From Flavobacterium wongokense (GTDB taxonomy: Bacteria > Bacteroidota > Bacteroidia > Flavobacteriales > Flavobacteriaceae): DNA of 64,000 nucleotides. A program made the position numbers and the translations under genes. This document shows, in pieces, positions 1 through 8,274 of the stretch. The stretch is taken from positions 1,240,001 to 1,304,000 of the forward strand of contig NZ_JAKIHP010000001.1 of NCBI RefSeq assembly GCF_021608265.1, given 5' to 3'. Within the stretch, counting starts at the first letter, position 1, and the number at the start of each line of letters is the position of its first letter. A model generated the notes under the pieces. It was given only the letters and a program-made list of their open reading frames with translations, was not told the DNA's origin and made no database searches.

Positions 1-62
1 AGCAATAAGGCTAATTGGTTTTTGGTCATTCCCAGTAACGAAGCGATAGTAGTGTTCTTCAT
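1..62 (-). CDS. Partial N-terminus of a putative HTH-type regulator
   Basis: Reading leftward from an ATG at 62-60, an open frame runs to the window edge and gives 20 residues, MKNTTIASLLGMTKNQLALL. This resembles the start of small XRE-type helix-turn-helix regulators that I recall from Flavobacterium, where a similar stretch leads into the first HTH helices. Only 20 residues are visible, so the family call is tentative. If correct, the gene is divergent from the four-gene operon starting at 366 and could control the shared 303-base intergenic region, which is rich in inverted repeats. Confidence 0.45.
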   Translation of the reverse strand, partial: MKNTTIASLLGMTKNQLALL

Positions 63-365
63 GTGCAAAATTTTAACATTTCTGTGCTAAAATTCATCCT
101 CGCAAAAAGTTTGCCACACTTTTTGTGCTAAATTTTATTTTTGGAATGATTTTGACACGGAAATGTTAAAATTTTGAATGAGAAAATTTCTAATATTTAA
201 AAAAATCGCAGAATGTTAACATGTTAAGATTATTTTTCTACATTCGTAATGTACTATAGATAAATACCACAAAGTTTATTGAAATTTTAATGTTTATTAA
301 CGGATTTAGAAATCCGATTGATAACAAAAACACTTTTATTTTTTCCATCAGTTTAAAAATTAATA
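63..365. promoter_or_regulatory. AT-rich divergent control region with nested inverted repeats
   Basis: There is no gene here. A perfect 16-base inverted repeat (AAATGTTAAAATTTTG at 161-176, its complement at 66-81) encloses a smaller hairpin (CAAAAAGT 103-110, ACTTTTTG 118-125). A 12-base palindrome TTAACATGTTAA lies at 216-227 and a 7-base hairpin CGGATTT-AG-AAATCCG at 301-316. The heptamer ATGTTAA recurs in the outer repeat and in the 216-227 palindrome. TATTTTTG at 136-143 fits the Bacteroidota -7 box on the + strand. The arrangement suggests operator sites between the leftward regulator-like gene and the operon at 366. That role is inferred. Confidence 0.5.
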
Positions 366-2630
366 ATGGTTAAAATCTATATAGATTGGAATGTAATGTC
401 TCAAATGAAAAATGGTAATCATAAAGATTTACACCAAATTTTAGTTAATGAGAAATTTTTCATACCCTATTCAACTTCTCATATAGGAGATATCTTTTCT
501 AGTTATAAAGAAACTGAAGAACAAAATAACTATATAAATTCTGATTTAGATTTCATTAGTACATTGACACGTAATTCGTGCCTTTTTAATGATGGGAAAG
601 ATATCTTAATGGATTTTTCATCCCCTCATGAACTTTTCCAACAGAGAGTAGAACAAAGAGATTTATTTCAAGATATTAGCATACAAGGATTATCTAAGAT
701 TTTTGATAATAATGAAGCCACAAAAGGTTTAGGAAAAACATTCATTAATCAATTAAAATCAATCTCACTTAACCCCCTTATCAATGCACTCAACAATCCG
801 GAAAGCGAAAAACAAATGGATTTATTATTTCCTGGGTTAGCAGAAAACCCAACTTATGAGGGATTGTTTAATAGTTTTGGACAAATGATAAAAGGCTTAA
901 ATGAAGAAGAAAAGTATAATGATTTGCGGAAGTTGCTTCAATCTGGTGTTGGTATCAATAGAGATAAAATATTCAATAGTAGTGACCCATACAAAATCAT
1001 AGAAAATGCACATGAGAAACTAAGTATTGACATAAAACAGCATATTGATAATACTAAAAATGGACCAGAATGGTTTAATGAAATTGCAAATGAATATATT
1101 CAACTTGATATGCACGGATATCAGGAAGATAATGTAAATGCTAAAAAAGGTAGAAAAGAAACTTTTAAAAATACAACAGAAGACGCGTTTCATACTGCTT
1201 TTGCATCCACCTGTCATTTTTATGTTATAAATGATAATAAAGCATACAATAAATCCATCCAGTTGTTTAAAAAATTAGGAATTAAAACATCCATATTCAA
1301 ACCTGACGAATTCTTAAATTATTATAATAACCACTTAAAAATTGATGAAGCTATATCTCAAATAGCATTTCCAAAATACTTAATTGAAAATGGTCAGTTT
1401 TTAGAGGATATTGTTAGCGGGCAAACTATTAAAACCTATCCATTCCGGCATTTTCTATTTAACTTCTTTAATATACTTACCGTAATTGTTTATCAAGATA
1501 CTACCGAAAAGAATATTTTATTATTACGCCAATATACTCCAACCAACAATATGATTTTTGTAATGGAGATTCAAAGATTGGTTGAAAATTTAAACAGTCT
1601 TTTAGGTGAAGACATCGAAAAAATTGGACCTGTAACAAAAGAAGAATTTGAAGAAGAACCATGGATAGGACGTAATTGGACATTTGGAGAGGAAAATTAC
1701 CGACTCGAAAAAAACTATGGAGAGTTCCATTTATTAATCGATACAGAATTAAAAAACAAAAATTCAACGAACATGATATTTAATATTTATTACATCAATT
1801 TTCCAAAAGTTTATGAAATCAAAATGATGCTTAGCAACGTAATTTCATTAAGTCGTGAGATGCAGAAAGAAAATATAAAAGGGAAAGAGACCGAGATTAG
1901 AGGACAGATGGGTGCCAAATTTCTAAACTTTTTAAGCGGCGAAATTGGAGGTAATATAAAAAATAGTGGTTCAGATTCTCAAAAGGTTTTAGAAACATTT
2001 GAAATTAAGACAACGAAATCAATTATTTTAAATGAAATCATTGAAAAGAGCAATACACTTGTAAACTTTAATAATGTGGAAGAAGGTCAATTAATAAAAA
2101 TTGACAATGTAAGTTTATCACTGACAAATGAAGCAGAACTTAGAACTGTAAAATTAATTGGAAGCGGCGCCGTTAAGGATATGACAATTCCTGGTGCAAA
2201 CGGATTAGATGTAAATAATGCTTTCAATGCTATGCTAAAAGATTATGCATATAAAATGAAAGGGCAGATTAAAAATAGTGGTGACGAAATAATTATAAAG
2301 ATACCTTTATCATTCGAAAGCGAATTTGAGAGTTCTTACAGCGTGGATGATTTATTCATTGGGAGAGTTACCATCATTGGACTCTACAAAGGGAAGATTC
2401 AAATGAATTCCCTTAAGAATTCATTTGAATTTTTTAATAAATTAGGTAAATCCAAAATAACACCAAAAAGTTCCGAAGCCACTTTTAATGATGTAACTGA
2501 TAGTCAACATGACGAAAGTTCTGAGGATAATTCTACGGTAATTTTCGGAAATGGTGCTGATGGAACAAAAGAATATTATTATATCGACTTACTCGCAATT
2601 GTGCAAAATGTAAATATCCCAAATGAATAA
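366..2630 (+). CDS. PIN-like protein with possible DUF6414-like C-terminus, first gene of a defence-like operon
   Basis: 754 residues, soluble, no signal peptide. The first ~330 residues resemble a PIN-like nuclease fold: a beta strand ending in Asp7 (YIDWN), a helical middle, then EDAFHTA near residue 271 and VINDN near 287, which sit where PIN domains place later acidic residues before a closing strand. From about residue 500 the protein changes character; the stretch around KSIILNEI and the final ~100 residues remind me of DUF6414, but that match is from memory. The product could be a toxic RNase or a sensor. The frame overlaps the next gene by 8 bases, so translation is probably coupled. 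Composition is AT-rich (18 of 60 bases are G or C at 961-1020, against 24 of 60 at 14401-14460), which suggests transfer. The nuclease call is inference. Confidence 0.6.
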   Translation: MVKIYIDWNVMSQMKNGNHKDLHQILVNEKFFIPYSTSHIGDIFSSYKETEEQNNYINSDLDFISTLTRNSCLFNDGKDILMDFSSPHELFQQRVEQRDLFQDISIQGLSKIFDNNEATKGLGKTFINQLKSISLNPLINALNNPESEKQMDLLFPGLAENPTYEGLFNSFGQMIKGLNEEEKYNDLRKLLQSGVGINRDKIFNSSDPYKIIENAHEKLSIDIKQHIDNTKNGPEWFNEIANEYIQLDMHGYQEDNVNAKKGRKETFKNTTEDAFHTAFASTCHFYVINDNKAYNKSIQLFKKLGIKTSIFKPDEFLNYYNNHLKIDEAISQIAFPKYLIENGQFLEDIVSGQTIKTYPFRHFLFNFFNILTVIVYQDTTEKNILLLRQYTPTNNMIFVMEIQRLVENLNSLLGEDIEKIGPVTKEEFEEEPWIGRNWTFGEENYRLEKNYGEFHLLIDTELKNKNSTNMIFNIYYINFPKVYEIKMMLSNVISLSREMQKENIKGKETEIRGQMGAKFLNFLSGEIGGNIKNSGSDSQKVLETFEIKTTKSIILNEIIEKSNTLVNFNNVEEGQLIKIDNVSLSLTNEAELRTVKLIGSGAVKDMTIPGANGLDVNNAFNAMLKDYAYKMKGQIKNSGDEIIIKIPLSFESEFESSYSVDDLFIGRVTIIGLYKGKIQMNSLKNSFEFFNKLGKSKITPKSSEATFNDVTDSQHDESSEDNSTVIFGNGADGTKEYYYIDLLAIVQNVNIPNE

Positions 2631-3786
2631 AATGGACAGTGTAATATATACATACGACAGATCACAATTTTACCGATATCTTGATGTTTTAAAAGTAGAA
2701 GGCAAAAAAATATTAAGTATTAGTAAATTTATGCAAAATACTGAAGACGATCTATTTAATTTTGACACAGACGAAGTTATTATTGATATATCAGCAGCAA
2801 TCACTTATAATGATGTATTACATTTTGAACATTTGTTTTATAAATTTTCTGAGGACACCATATTTATAATTGACAATAAGCAACTGGAAAAATTATCATA
2901 CGGACTAAGAAATTGTTTTGATAAGGAAAAAAATATCAATGAAATTCTTAAGGAAGATATTGAAATTAAAAAATCCGACACCGTAGTCAAAAAGAAAAGG
3001 AAGTTAATTATCGATTTAAATACAGAAGAGATAGAAAGTTTCATCGGTAATTTCAACAACAAGCTTTATGGACATGAAAAGTTTAAAGAAGATTTTGCAA
3101 GTAAGATAAGAGAGTTTATGATTTTTAATAAACTTGGTGAACATAAGATATTATCTCTATTCTTAATGGGCGATTCCGGAGTCGGCAAGACAGAAGTTGC
3201 ACGCGTCATTCATAAATGTCTAAACAGCCAGAACAAGCTGGCTAAAATTAACTTTGGCAACTATAGTAGTCAGGATGCTTTAAATTCTTTAATAGGAAGT
3301 CCGCGTGGTTATATTGGGAGTGATGGTGGCGAACTGTTTAACAGGGTAGATGATTCGGATATTGGACTAATATTAATTGATGAATTTGAAAAGTCTAACA
3401 ATGCCGTTTTTAATTATTTTCTAGATGTTCTTGAAAATGGAAAGTTAGTTAATTCTCTAGCCGAAGAAATTGATGTCAATGGTTTTATTATAGTATTTAC
3501 ATCAAACATATCAAAAGATGATTTTCCCAGAAGAATCTCCCCTGAATTACGTTCAAGATTTAATTACAAAGGAATTTTCAATGAACTAAAAAAGGAAGAT
3601 AAATTAAAATTTGCTCATTTTAGGATTAATGACATTATCGGCAAATACGAGAAAGCCTACGACATAAAATTATCCGCAAATTTACATAACGATTTGATTA
3701 GAATAATTAATGTAAATAGCTTTAAAAACATGAGAGATCTTAATGCTGAAATAAATAATAACTTTGTTAAGTTCATCACTCAATAA
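2623..3786 (+). CDS. Single-module AAA+ ATPase similar to the ClpA/ClpB D2 domain
   Basis: 387 residues. The AAA+ core is clear: Walker A GDSGVGKTE near residue 183, a pore-loop-like SPRGYIGSDGG near 227, Walker B LILIDEFEKS near 249, sensor-1 FTSNIS near 292 and a candidate arginine finger in ELRSRF near 308. The order and wording match the second ATPase ring (AAA_2) of ClpB and ClpA. The Clp N-domain, first ring and coiled-coil M domain are absent; instead there is a ~150-residue unfamiliar N-terminal region. The start overlaps the upstream stop by 8 bases; an alternative ATG lies at 2632. It probably forms a ring that remodels or activates a partner from the same operon. The family is firm, the role inferred. 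Confidence 0.75.
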   Translation: MNKMDSVIYTYDRSQFYRYLDVLKVEGKKILSISKFMQNTEDDLFNFDTDEVIIDISAAITYNDVLHFEHLFYKFSEDTIFIIDNKQLEKLSYGLRNCFDKEKNINEILKEDIEIKKSDTVVKKKRKLIIDLNTEEIESFIGNFNNKLYGHEKFKEDFASKIREFMIFNKLGEHKILSLFLMGDSGVGKTEVARVIHKCLNSQNKLAKINFGNYSSQDALNSLIGSPRGYIGSDGGELFNRVDDSDIGLILIDEFEKSNNAVFNYFLDVLENGKLVNSLAEEIDVNGFIIVFTSNISKDDFPRRISPELRSRFNYKGIFNELKKEDKLKFAHFRINDIIGKYEKAYDIKLSANLHNDLIRIINVNSFKNMRDLNAEINNNFVKFITQ

Positions 3787-3820
3787 ATAATCAGTAATTA
3801 ACTATTTAATTCAAAATAGT

Positions 3821-5905
3821 ATGCGGCTATCAGCAATATATATAGAAGACCACTTCTTATTCGAAAAACCAGAAACAATAAATTTAGGAGGCAGATATTA
3901 TTATGATATAAGTGCTGGTGGTAATAGATTAACTGTAAGACGAGAACTAAATAATTTATTCATCGATAATTTTTTTAACGATACTGCTGCTTTATCTAAA
4001 TTAACACTTATTTCTGCTGTAGTAGGGCAAAACGGAGCAGGTAAAAGTTCGATTTTAGATTGTATCAGAAGTGGTTTTGTAGAATATAGGCAAGCATTTC
4101 CACATTCTCGTTTAGCATTAATTGGTGAAAATGATTCTGATTCTATTCCATTTATAATGTTCTCAACTTTTTCAGATAATATTTATTTGTTGAATGAAGA
4201 AGAATTAGTAGAAAAAATAAAGTCCTCATCAGGAAAGGTTAATGCCGAAGATTTTTCACAAAAGATGGAGGAAAAAGACATAGTCTCATCAATATATTAT
4301 TCACCTCATTTTGATTATACATATAATGAAAATTTTGACGGTGTTGACGCCAATGATATTTCTTTTGACGCAATTTTAGAAAAAGATTTGGAAGATTTAG
4401 AAAATAAGGAATCCAGTACACAAAATCAAAGATTTTCAGCATCCCAGGAACTAAGATTCAAAAATTCTATAAGGCAACTTCAATTTCAAACTTCAGAGCT
4501 TGTTCAGCAAAAAAATATTTTTGCTGAAATATTTAATTTACCTACACATGGGTTTCCAAAAATTGTCTTTCGTGGCCATGATGTACCTGAATTAAAGAAC
4601 CTTAGTTTTCATGACACTCCTTATCAATTTAGACAACTTTTTACTATCCTGAGAGAAAAGGCTGGCAACGAAAGACTGGCTAATAGAAAAGATACTAGCA
4701 AATTAACTCCAAAAGAGCGGAAATATATTCAATTATCGAATGAACGAGCAGATTTAAAAAATGAAATAATTAATGATTTGTTATCTGTTGTCGTTCGTCA
4801 AATGGAGAAAAAAAATACCTTTTTAGAAGAAGGTAAGCTAGACGATAAATTTAAAGAAAGAGTAGCTGAGCTTTCTTTTATAGACACATTTAAACTTTTT
4901 ATAAAAGAACACAAAATAGTTTACCATGGCCAAGAACGAAAACCATTGCCTGAAAAAATAACTTTGGATTTATTAGATCTCGTTTTTTCTCAAATTGATA
5001 AATTGCCACATGACGAGCAATACACTATGGGGTATGTAGATAACAAAATAGATTTTTACCATAAAGCGATTTATCCAGAACCTGATATCGCGGTTAAAAT
5101 ATTGAATTTACATCGTAGGTTTATTATAGCACTTGAACAGTATTATTTTTTTGGTGTAAGAAGAGATGGAACACGTTATCTCGATGATAGAGATAAAATT
5201 GATGGTTTTATCAATTATGAACCAATTGAGAAAAAACTCAGTTCAGGAGAAAATTCATTATTGAATTTCTTTTCCAGATTATACGTGCATCTTAAAGAGA
5301 ATTTTATAGATAATCCATTTTCGTCAAAAACAGAAAAACATTTTATCCTTCTTTTAGACGAAGCAGACTTATCCTTCCATCCTACTTGGAAAAAACTTTA
5401 CGTCACGTCACTTATAAAAACAATTCCTTATTTTTTTGAATTAATTGAGGAATCGCCGTCTGTACAAATCATTTTCACAACACATGATCCTTTGGCTCTG
5501 TCAGACATTCCAAATCACAATATTGTTTTCTTAAAGAAAGACGAAGATGAAGTGTTTGCTAAAGTATTAGATTATATAGATATTGCTCGACCTAAATCTT
5601 TTGGTGCGAATGTAAATGACTTGTTGTCTCATTCTTTCTTCGTTAAAAAGGGTTTGGTTGGTGAGTTTGCAAAGAATAAAATCAATCGAACTATTAACTG
5701 GCTAAACATGCAATTAGATAATAAATTTGATAAAAATATTAAATATTCTGAAATTGAAAATGACGCTTCTTTTCACAAAAAAGTGATAGCAATGATAGAC
5801 GAACCTATTGTGAAGGAAAAGTTGCAGAGGATGTATGTCGAAGCCATAGTTGATGAGGATGAAATTAGAGAAGAAATTATAAGACTTCAAAACAAACTGA
5901 AATGA
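3821..5905 (+). CDS. ABC/SMC-type AAA family ATPase, PtuA/OLD-like
   Basis: 694 residues. Walker A GQNGAGKS is at 69-76, an ABC signature-like LSSGENS near 472, Walker B FILLLDEAD near 508 and an H-loop TTHDP near 553. Between the two halves lies a ~390-residue insert rich in charged residues (EKDLEDLEN, NERADLKNE), expected to form coiled coil. This is the architecture of defence ATPases such as PtuA (Septu) and of the OLD/AAA_15 group. No TOPRIM motif is evident in the C-terminal ~130 residues, which argues against a classical OLD nuclease. The gene starts 34 bases after the AAA+ gene and overlaps the next by 4 bases (ATGA), so it is probably translated as a pair with the HNH protein. Confidence 0.8.
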   Translation: MRLSAIYIEDHFLFEKPETINLGGRYYYDISAGGNRLTVRRELNNLFIDNFFNDTAALSKLTLISAVVGQNGAGKSSILDCIRSGFVEYRQAFPHSRLALIGENDSDSIPFIMFSTFSDNIYLLNEEELVEKIKSSSGKVNAEDFSQKMEEKDIVSSIYYSPHFDYTYNENFDGVDANDISFDAILEKDLEDLENKESSTQNQRFSASQELRFKNSIRQLQFQTSELVQQKNIFAEIFNLPTHGFPKIVFRGHDVPELKNLSFHDTPYQFRQLFTILREKAGNERLANRKDTSKLTPKERKYIQLSNERADLKNEIINDLLSVVVRQMEKKNTFLEEGKLDDKFKERVAELSFIDTFKLFIKEHKIVYHGQERKPLPEKITLDLLDLVFSQIDKLPHDEQYTMGYVDNKIDFYHKAIYPEPDIAVKILNLHRRFIIALEQYYFFGVRRDGTRYLDDRDKIDGFINYEPIEKKLSSGENSLLNFFSRLYVHLKENFIDNPFSSKTEKHFILLLDEADLSFHPTWKKLYVTSLIKTIPYFFELIEESPSVQIIFTTHDPLALSDIPNHNIVFLKKDEDEVFAKVLDYIDIARPKSFGANVNDLLSHSFFVKKGLVGEFAKNKINRTINWLNMQLDNKFDKNIKYSEIENDASFHKKVIAMIDEPIVKEKLQRMYVEAIVDEDEIREEIIRLQNKLK

Positions 5906-6864
5906 TATCAATTCAAACCGAACGCACCAAAAGTGCAGCGAAAAAGCATTTCAAAGGATTAAAAGATCAAATAACTTCTCGTCTTATTAAGCGAAAGAAT
6001 TCTGCCGATGTATGTCTATCTGCGGTAGACTACTTAATTTTTGAGGAACTCATTAACATGAATTTGGAAAGGATATTAATTGGAGATATTAGTTCCGCGT
6101 TAACGTGTTGGGATACTCTGAATATTTTCGTTACTGATACAGGTAATTTGATAAAAGATGTGGAATATGTCTTTGATTATTCATGGTTTCGCGGGTATAA
6201 AAAAACTCTTTATAATGGATTTGATTTAGCTTACTATCTCTCTATTGATGTATGTCCATATTGCAATCGCAATTACACAACTTCTCATAGAATCAATTCA
6301 AAAAATAAAAATGTGTTTCCAGAATTTGACCATTTCTATCCAAAAACTGATTTCCCATTACTGGCATTATCCTTTTATAATTTGATTCCAAGTTGTAATA
6401 TCTGTAATACTCATTTCAAAGGCTCAATTAATCCCGACGATAATAATTTATTAAATCCTTATACTGACATCAACATTGCGAAACACTACAAGTTTACCTT
6501 TACTCCAAATGATTACGACAGTTTGTTAGGTAAAGGGGATAATTTTTCTTTAGATATGAATACATTAATAAATTCTCCAACAGCTCAGTTGAAAGAAAAA
6601 ATTGATTCATCGTTCGCTTTCTTCGGCATTAAAGAAACTTATGAATTAAATCACAAAGGTTTAATCAAGGATTTATTGAATAAACGAATCGCTAACAGCG
6701 ACGGATATATTCAATCCTTAGCAGCATATGGTATCAGTTTCAATGAAGCGTATCGAATACTTTTTGAAACATACTTTGAAGATGAGAAGCTATACAAAAG
6801 ACCATTTAGTAAACTTAAAAAAGATCTTTTTAATGAAGTAAAAAGCTCAAGATTTAAACCTTAG
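5902..6864 (+). CDS. HNH family endonuclease, partner of the upstream ATPase
   Basis: 320 residues. A zinc-bound HNH (beta-beta-alpha metal) site is visible: C118-x2-C121, then EFDHFYPK with Asp143-His144, the central Asn160 in YNLIPSC, C165-x2-C168, and His171 in the last helix. The first ~115 residues are helical and unfamiliar and may dock on the ATPase. The ATGA overlap with the ATPase gene strongly suggests a two-protein complex, as for PtuA and PtuB in Septu. The HNH wording (CPYCNRNYT, EFDHFYPK) differs from what I recall of TIGR02646-type PtuB, so this may be a separate branch. It is the last gene of the operon; no strong terminator follows. Confidence 0.78.
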   Translation: MISIQTERTKSAAKKHFKGLKDQITSRLIKRKNSADVCLSAVDYLIFEELINMNLERILIGDISSALTCWDTLNIFVTDTGNLIKDVEYVFDYSWFRGYKKTLYNGFDLAYYLSIDVCPYCNRNYTTSHRINSKNKNVFPEFDHFYPKTDFPLLALSFYNLIPSCNICNTHFKGSINPDDNNLLNPYTDINIAKHYKFTFTPNDYDSLLGKGDNFSLDMNTLINSPTAQLKEKIDSSFAFFGIKETYELNHKGLIKDLLNKRIANSDGYIQSLAAYGISFNEAYRILFETYFEDEKLYKRPFSKLKKDLFNEVKSSRFKP

Positions 6865-7106
6865 TTGTAAGTCAGATTGTTTATACTATCAGTTTACTTC
6901 AATTTACCACCGCTACCGCGCGAATCCTTTTGCGTGGTAATCAATCAAAAAACCCAACGCCCTCGCATCACCCTCCATTATCAAAAATTAATTTTTCTAC
7001 GCTTACTACAGCCTAAACAAGCGTATCAATATCCCAATAACTTTCGTAACTTTATAATTCCTGAAAATCAGGGAACATTGAACTAAACTAAAAACAACTC
7101 AAAAAC
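6865..7106. other. Spacer at the right edge of the AT-rich block, with a GC-rich hairpin
   Basis: A hairpin TACCGCGC (6914-6921), 10-base loop, GCGTGGTA (6932-6939) lies about 50 bases after the HNH stop. It has one G-T pair and no T-run behind it, so it is not a standard terminator. Base composition becomes richer in G and C from here on. It could end operon transcription or mark the edge of an insertion; neither is shown. Confidence 0.35.
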
Positions 7107-7781
7107 ATGAAAAAAGTACATGCATTCACAGCCGTGGCCCTTGCCTTATTCTTAACGGCCTGTGGCGGAAAAAATGAAAAAACAACAACAGGCGAGGAAC
7201 AGCAGGTTGCCGAAAAACAAGGCGAAATCTACGCGGTGAACCTCGAAACCTCTAAGGTGGACTGGAAAGCCTTCCACAAAGGTGGCTTTGCACCGCGCTG
7301 GGGAACTTTGGCGATTAAATCGGGGGAAGTGTCCTTAGCAGCAGGCGAACTGGCCGCCGGCGATTTCGTAATCGACATGCAGTCGTTAAAGGTCGACCCG
7401 AAATCGGTGACAGAAAAGGATAAAAAGTATACAGAGCTTGAGGAGCATCTTAAAGGCAAGGACTTTTTTGACGTAACGGCAAATCCAACAGCCGATTTTA
7501 AAATCACCGGTGTCACTAATTTAACAGGCAATGCCACAGATGCCATTCCCGGTGCCAATAAAACCATTAGCGGGAACCTTACGCTAAAAGGAAAGGCGGT
7601 GAATGTCACCTTCCCGGCAAAAGTCGACGTGACCGATAACGGGGTCAGCATCCAGGCCAAATTTACCGTGAACCGTGCGGACTGGGATATTAAATTCGGG
7701 ACTTCGGAAGCCGACCCGGCCGAATGGATGATCAGCAAGGATATCGAAATTGGGGTGGATGTAAAGGCGGAGAAAAAATAA
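7107..7781 (+). CDS. YceI family lipoprotein
   Basis: 224 residues. The N-terminus is a lipoprotein signal (hydrophobic AVALALFL, lipobox LTAC with Cys19), followed by a polar linker and a YceI domain from about residue 43 to the end. Matching features include VDWKAFHKGG, the GDFVIDMQSL strand, a HLKGKDFFDV segment, ADFKITGV and a C-terminal NRADWDIKFGTS. YceI proteins form a lipocalin-like barrel that binds long isoprenoid-type lipids; their physiological role is poorly fixed. This copy should be anchored in the envelope. It stands alone, with a strong terminator 22 bases after the stop. Confidence 0.88.
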   Translation: MKKVHAFTAVALALFLTACGGKNEKTTTGEEQQVAEKQGEIYAVNLETSKVDWKAFHKGGFAPRWGTLAIKSGEVSLAAGELAAGDFVIDMQSLKVDPKSVTEKDKKYTELEEHLKGKDFFDVTANPTADFKITGVTNLTGNATDAIPGANKTISGNLTLKGKAVNVTFPAKVDVTDNGVSIQAKFTVNRADWDIKFGTSEADPAEWMISKDIEIGVDVKAEKK

Positions 7782-7803
7782 ACTGGTTTCCTTTAAAAAT
7801 TAC

Positions 7804-7833
7804 AAAGCGCGGACTCATAATCCGCGCTTTTTT
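7804..7833 (+). terminator. Intrinsic terminator after the YceI gene
   Basis: Perfect 10-base stem AAAGCGCGGA / TCCGCGCTTT around a 7-base loop, followed by a run of T. Confidence 0.88.
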
Positions 7834-7906
7834 GCATAATTTATTCTGTTAATTGTATAACACGGCTGCGTTGTGCGGGCTGTACCTTAGTACAAATTAT
7901 AAACTA

Positions 7907-8155
7907 ATGGAAAAGCAGGAAAACGAAAGAGAAGCGGATAAAGGGAAGCTTCCCACCGATGCCCTTTTAATGGAAAAGTTTGGCAGGTCGGAATCCTCCG
8001 AGGAAATTAAGGATACCGCCGCTAAAATAGTCGACGCTGACCCCGAAGCGGACCAGGACAAACAGGACGATGCGGCAAGCCAGTTCCACAAGGAAAAAAG
8101 GGAAGACGCGCAGGAGCAGGCAGCAAATGATGCCCAATTTGAACAGCCTAAATAA
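7907..8155 (+). CDS. Small, highly charged hypothetical protein
   Basis: 82 residues from the ATG at 7907; an upstream in-frame start at 7853 would add 18 residues unlike the rest (MYNTAALCGLYLST...), so the shorter form is preferred. The product is dominated by Glu, Asp, Lys, Gln and Ala, with no membrane segment or signal, and looks disordered or helical. I do not recognise a family. It sits between two strong terminators and is therefore transcribed alone. G+C-rich codons resemble the neighbouring YceI gene rather than the AT-rich operon to the left. Confidence 0.6.
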   Translation: MEKQENEREADKGKLPTDALLMEKFGRSESSEEIKDTAAKIVDADPEADQDKQDDAASQFHKEKREDAQEQAANDAQFEQPK

Positions 8156-8215
8156 AACGGGGTGTGATTGGCACGAACTAAAGTTGGTTCTCATTCCCGC
8201 GGAGGGTTTGAGCAT

Positions 8216-8251
8216 AAAAAAAGAGTAACATGGAAATGTTACTCTTTTTTT
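8216..8251. terminator. Bidirectional terminator between convergent genes
   Basis: Perfect 16-base stem: AAAAAAAGAGTAACAT (8216-8231), GGAA loop, complementary arm to 8251. The A-run and T-run allow it to work for the rightward small gene and for the leftward lipoprotein gene that ends at 8275. Confidence 0.9.
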
Positions 8252-8274
8252 ATAGTCGCGTGTGCCTGGAACAA

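Noticed and set aside
3821..5905. Classical OLD nuclease (as in Gabija)
   Set aside because: The C-terminal part shows no TOPRIM Glu or DxD motif, and the neighbour is an HNH protein rather than a helicase.
6877..7086. 69-codon rightward open frame between the HNH gene and the YceI gene
   Set aside because: Its product has no family resemblance, it contains the GC-rich hairpin, and its codon use is irregular; more likely non-coding spacer.
7229..7738. 169-codon leftward frame inside the YceI gene
   Set aside because: It is antisense to a clear family member and shows no domain of its own.
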